Shown: piece after piece, positions 5,821-7,614 of the stretch
Layout of the letters: each line of letters begins with the position of its first letter
Position numbering within the stretch: the first letter of the stretch is position 1
NCBI GenBank assembly: GCA_032125995.1
Contig: JAQBBQ010000006.1
Location: 1 to 7,614 of the forward strand
Reading direction: 5' to 3'
Length of the DNA stretch: 7,614 nucleotides
Source: SG8-39 sp032125995
Lineage (GTDB): Bacteria > Pseudomonadota > Gammaproteobacteria > Burkholderiales > SG8-39
Made by a program: the position numbers and the translations under genes
Notes under the pieces: generated by a model
The model's database searches: none
What the model was told of the DNA's origin: nothing
The model's input: only the letters and a program-made list of their open reading frames with translations

Positions 5821-5821
5821 T

Positions 5822-6997
5822 CTACTTCAGCTGCTCGTGCAGCAAGGACAGGATCCGATGCGCGGTGCCCGAGTTTTCGGTCGCGCCGTCCTTGGCGAAG
5901 ACGCGAACCGCGCTGTTCGCGCTCTGCTGCTCGATCGTTACGCGGTACTGCTCGGCCTTGATCGCGGGTTCTTTGGTGCGCCAAAACGCGAGCTTAGAGA
6001 ACCAGCCCGGTTTTTCTGAATCCTTTTTGTCCATTTCCGCTTCCGGATCCGCGTAGCGCACGAAATACAGACCCTTGGTCCGGTCGCGATCCTCGACCGT
6101 GAAGCCCGCCCGGTCGAGCGCAAGGCCCACGCGCCGCCAGGTACGATCAAAGGGCTCAAAGACCTCGAGCACTTCCGAGCCGTTGGTGGCTTTCTTCAGC
6201 GCGGCGCGCTGCGTCTGCGGCGCAGTCGCCATCAACTGCTTCGCTTTCTCCTCCTGTGCACCGAGACGGATCATCAGGCGTCGCAGGAATTCGGCCTCCA
6301 GCGTGAAGTCCGTGTCGCGCGGCTGCCATTTCGTCGTCTGCCGGCCGCTGCCGGGGACATACACCTCGACCATGCCGCGATGGCTGATGAAGATCTCGGT
6401 GCCGCGACCGTTTGGCGTGCGCTCGAGCCGGGTGCGGAATTTGTCGCGCTCGGAGGTCGAGTAGACCTGGGCGATCAGCGACCCCAGCGTACTGCGGAGC
6501 CAGTCCTGCGGCAGCTTGGCGCGATTTTCCGCCCAGTCGGTTTCCATCACACCGGTTTCGGGTGTCGCCTTGCGAACCAGAAATCCGTTTTCCTGCCAGA
6601 AATCCTTTACGAGCGGCCAGAGTTTTTCGGGCGCCTGGTTGTCGACGATCAGCCAGCGCTGCATGCCCGAGCGCTCGACGTGCATGTCGTCAACCGTGGG
6701 CAGTACGTCGCTCTGGCCCTTGACGCGCAGCTGTGTCCGGTCAGACTGATACGCAGACAGCGTGGTCGTCGACTTACCGGTCTCGGGTACGACGTAGCGA
6801 TTATCGCGCTGCGGCGCGGTCAAGTCCGGCGGCACCTCGAGCGACGGGAGCTGACCCGCTGATTTGTAGTCGATCTTCGGGCCCTCGAGCAACGAACCCG
6901 TCGACTTGCAGCCCGCGAGCGCGGCCGTCATCGCGCAGGCGAGCGCGAGTGCACGCCAGCCGCACCTGCCGCCGCCGATGTCAGTGTTTCGAATCAA
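5822..6997 (-). CDS. bamC: Outer-membrane assembly lipoprotein BamC
   Basis: BamC is a lipoprotein subunit of the BAM complex, which inserts beta-barrel proteins into the outer membrane. From the proposed TTG start the protein has 391 residues. It has a basic N-region (R3, R11, R15), a short hydrophobic stretch, and the lipobox L27-A28-G29-C30, so C30 should be lipidated. An extended segment follows with SLEVPPDLTAPQ (52-63), comparable to the N-terminal region that binds BamD. Two helix-grip domains come next: about 110-225 (RWLIVDNQAPEKLWPLVKDF) and about 275-391 (EVLEVFEPFDRTWRRVGLAL). The second contains a Trp/Lys-rich insertion around PGWFSKLAFW. The TTG at 6997 overlaps the dapA stop as TTGA. 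No ATG is usable: the one nearest the lipobox would leave only seven residues before the Cys, and upstream extension to 7144 runs inside dapA. Adjacency to dapA matches the E. coli dapA-bamC (nlpB) order. Confidence 0.93.
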   Translation of the reverse strand: MIRNTDIGGGRCGWRALALACAMTAALAGCKSTGSLLEGPKIDYKSAGQLPSLEVPPDLTAPQRDNRYVVPETGKSTTTLSAYQSDRTQLRVKGQSDVLPTVDDMHVERSGMQRWLIVDNQAPEKLWPLVKDFWQENGFLVRKATPETGVMETDWAENRAKLPQDWLRSTLGSLIAQVYSTSERDKFRTRLERTPNGRGTEIFISHRGMVEVYVPGSGRQTTKWQPRDTDFTLEAEFLRRLMIRLGAQEEKAKQLMATAPQTQRAALKKATNGSEVLEVFEPFDRTWRRVGLALDRAGFTVEDRDRTKGLYFVRYADPEAEMDKKDSEKPGWFSKLAFWRTKEPAIKAEQYRVTIEQQSANSAVRVFAKDGATENSGTAHRILSLLHEQLK

Positions 6998-7614
6998 GCG
7001 CGCTTCTCGACGACGCGCAGCCCGGGCAGCGCGATGTCCGCCTCGTGCAGCGCCTCGCGCAGGGTCTGCTCGAACCGCGCCGACAGCGGCACCATGGGGA
7101 GGCGAATGCCGCCCTCGATGAGGCCCATTTGCGCAAGTGCCCATTTCACCGGCATCGGATTAGGCTCGACGAACAGCCGCTGGTGCAGCGGCAGCAGCTT
7201 GAGATTGATCTCGCGCGCCGTTTTCACATCACCCACCAGCGCCGCGGCGCACAGTTGGTGCATCAACTTCGGCGCGACGTTCGCCGTCACGGAAATCACC
7301 CCGTGCCCGCCCATCAAGATGAGCGCCAGCGCAGTCGAATCCTCGCCGCTGTAAATCGCGAAATTGCGCGGCGCGCGCTTGACGAGGTCGGTGCCGCGTT
7401 CGATGTTCGCGGTCGCGTCCTTGATGCCGATGATGCCCGGCAGCTCGGCGAGGCGCAGTACGGTGTCGTTCTGCAGGTCGGCCACCGTGCGGCCGGGAAC
7501 GTTGTACAGGATCATCGGCAGGTCGACGGTTTCGGCCACCTTGCGAAAGTGCTGGAACAGTCCTTCCTGGGTCGGCTTGTTGTAGTACGGCACCACCGAA
7601 AGGCAGGCCGTGGC
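6994..7614 (-). CDS. dapA: 4-hydroxy-tetrahydrodipicolinate synthase, partial (5' end beyond window)
   Basis: DapA condenses pyruvate with L-aspartate semialdehyde, the committed step towards diaminopimelate and lysine. The last 206 codons are present; about 85-90 N-terminal residues lie beyond the window. Visible hallmarks are VVPYYNKPTQEG near the new N-terminus (the YNKP tyrosine of the catalytic triad region), LYNVPGRT (catalytic Tyr and the substrate-binding Arg), GIKDAT (Schiff-base Lys) and SGEDSTALALILMGGHGVISVTANV. The C-terminal helices PLHQRLFVEPNPMPVKWAL and IRLPMVPLS are canonical. The reading frame is intact. It ends VVEKRA with its TGA inside the TTGA overlap with bamC, so the two genes should be translationally coupled. 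Confidence 0.97.
   Translation of the reverse strand, partial: ATACLSVVPYYNKPTQEGLFQHFRKVAETVDLPMILYNVPGRTVADLQNDTVLRLAELPGIIGIKDATANIERGTDLVKRAPRNFAIYSGEDSTALALILMGGHGVISVTANVAPKLMHQLCAAALVGDVKTAREINLKLLPLHQRLFVEPNPMPVKWALAQMGLIEGGIRLPMVPLSARFEQTLREALHEADIALPGLRVVEKRA

Noticed and set aside
5095..5984. Long open frames on both strands opposite or offset to the MBL hydrolase (plus 5095-5961, minus 5127-5984)
   Set aside because: Both are frame shadows of the hydrolase in GC-rich DNA: Arg/Ser/Ala-rich with no recognisable domain, while the 4981-5772 frame has all family motifs.
6998..7144. Upstream extension of bamC into dapA
   Set aside because: It would place about 49 His/Arg/Ala-rich residues ahead of the lipoprotein signal peptide; these are an out-of-frame reading of dapA.
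1..7614. tRNA/rRNA genes, CRISPR arrays, insertion sequences, phage or toxin-antitoxin genes
   Set aside because: No cloverleaf, repeat-spacer array, transposase motif, terminal inverted repeats or small paired genes were seen; coding density and composition look uniform.

Overview
The window is a GC-rich, densely coding stretch of bacterial chromosome. It most likely comes from a betaproteobacterium. This rests on the dapA-bamC-MBL hydrolase order, a DUF7931-type protein, a YcfD/RoxA-like L16 hydroxylase, and a BamC with a long linker; no marker gene is present to settle the taxonomy. It holds seven complete genes and two cut by the window edges. No RNA genes, mobile elements, CRISPR arrays or phage genes are visible, and no stretch over 300 bases lacks a gene.

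Layout: (1) positions 1-140, the last 45 residues of a FAD-dependent oxidoreductase; (2) 191-1666, a fused NAD(P)HX epimerase/dehydratase (nnr), followed 16 nt later by (3) a ferritin-like/VIT1-CCC1 membrane protein at 1683-2729; (4) on the minus strand at 2740-3210, a BCP/PrxQ peroxiredoxin convergent with gene 3; (5) a 130-bp divergent promoter region; (6) on the plus strand at 3341-4480, a cupin/JmjC L16-type hydroxylase (roxA-like), overlapping by ATGA (7) a DUF7931-type protein at 4477-4980. Its stop codon directly abuts the stop codon of (8) a minus-strand YycJ/WalJ-type metallo-hydrolase at 4981-5772. That gene lies downstream of (9) bamC at 5822-6997, which overlaps (10) dapA, truncated by the window end at 7614. 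Genes 10, 9 and 8 read as one minus-strand operon.

Functionally this is housekeeping: metabolite repair, iron or manganese handling, peroxide removal, ribosome modification, outer-membrane assembly and lysine/peptidoglycan precursor synthesis. The middle block has a loose iron/oxidative theme (ferritin-like VIT transporter, peroxiredoxin, Fe(II) oxygenase). These genes lie on different strands with separate promoters, so this is not evidence of a dedicated system.

I found no convincing new biological system. The observations most worth checking are: -10 boxes placed exactly where they would make leaderless mRNAs; a ferritin-like domain whose usual iron ligands look partly replaced; a peroxiredoxin lacking the usual resolving cysteine; a DUF7931 protein translationally coupled to a ribosomal oxygenase; and a run of six G-tracts in the bamC/hydrolase gap.
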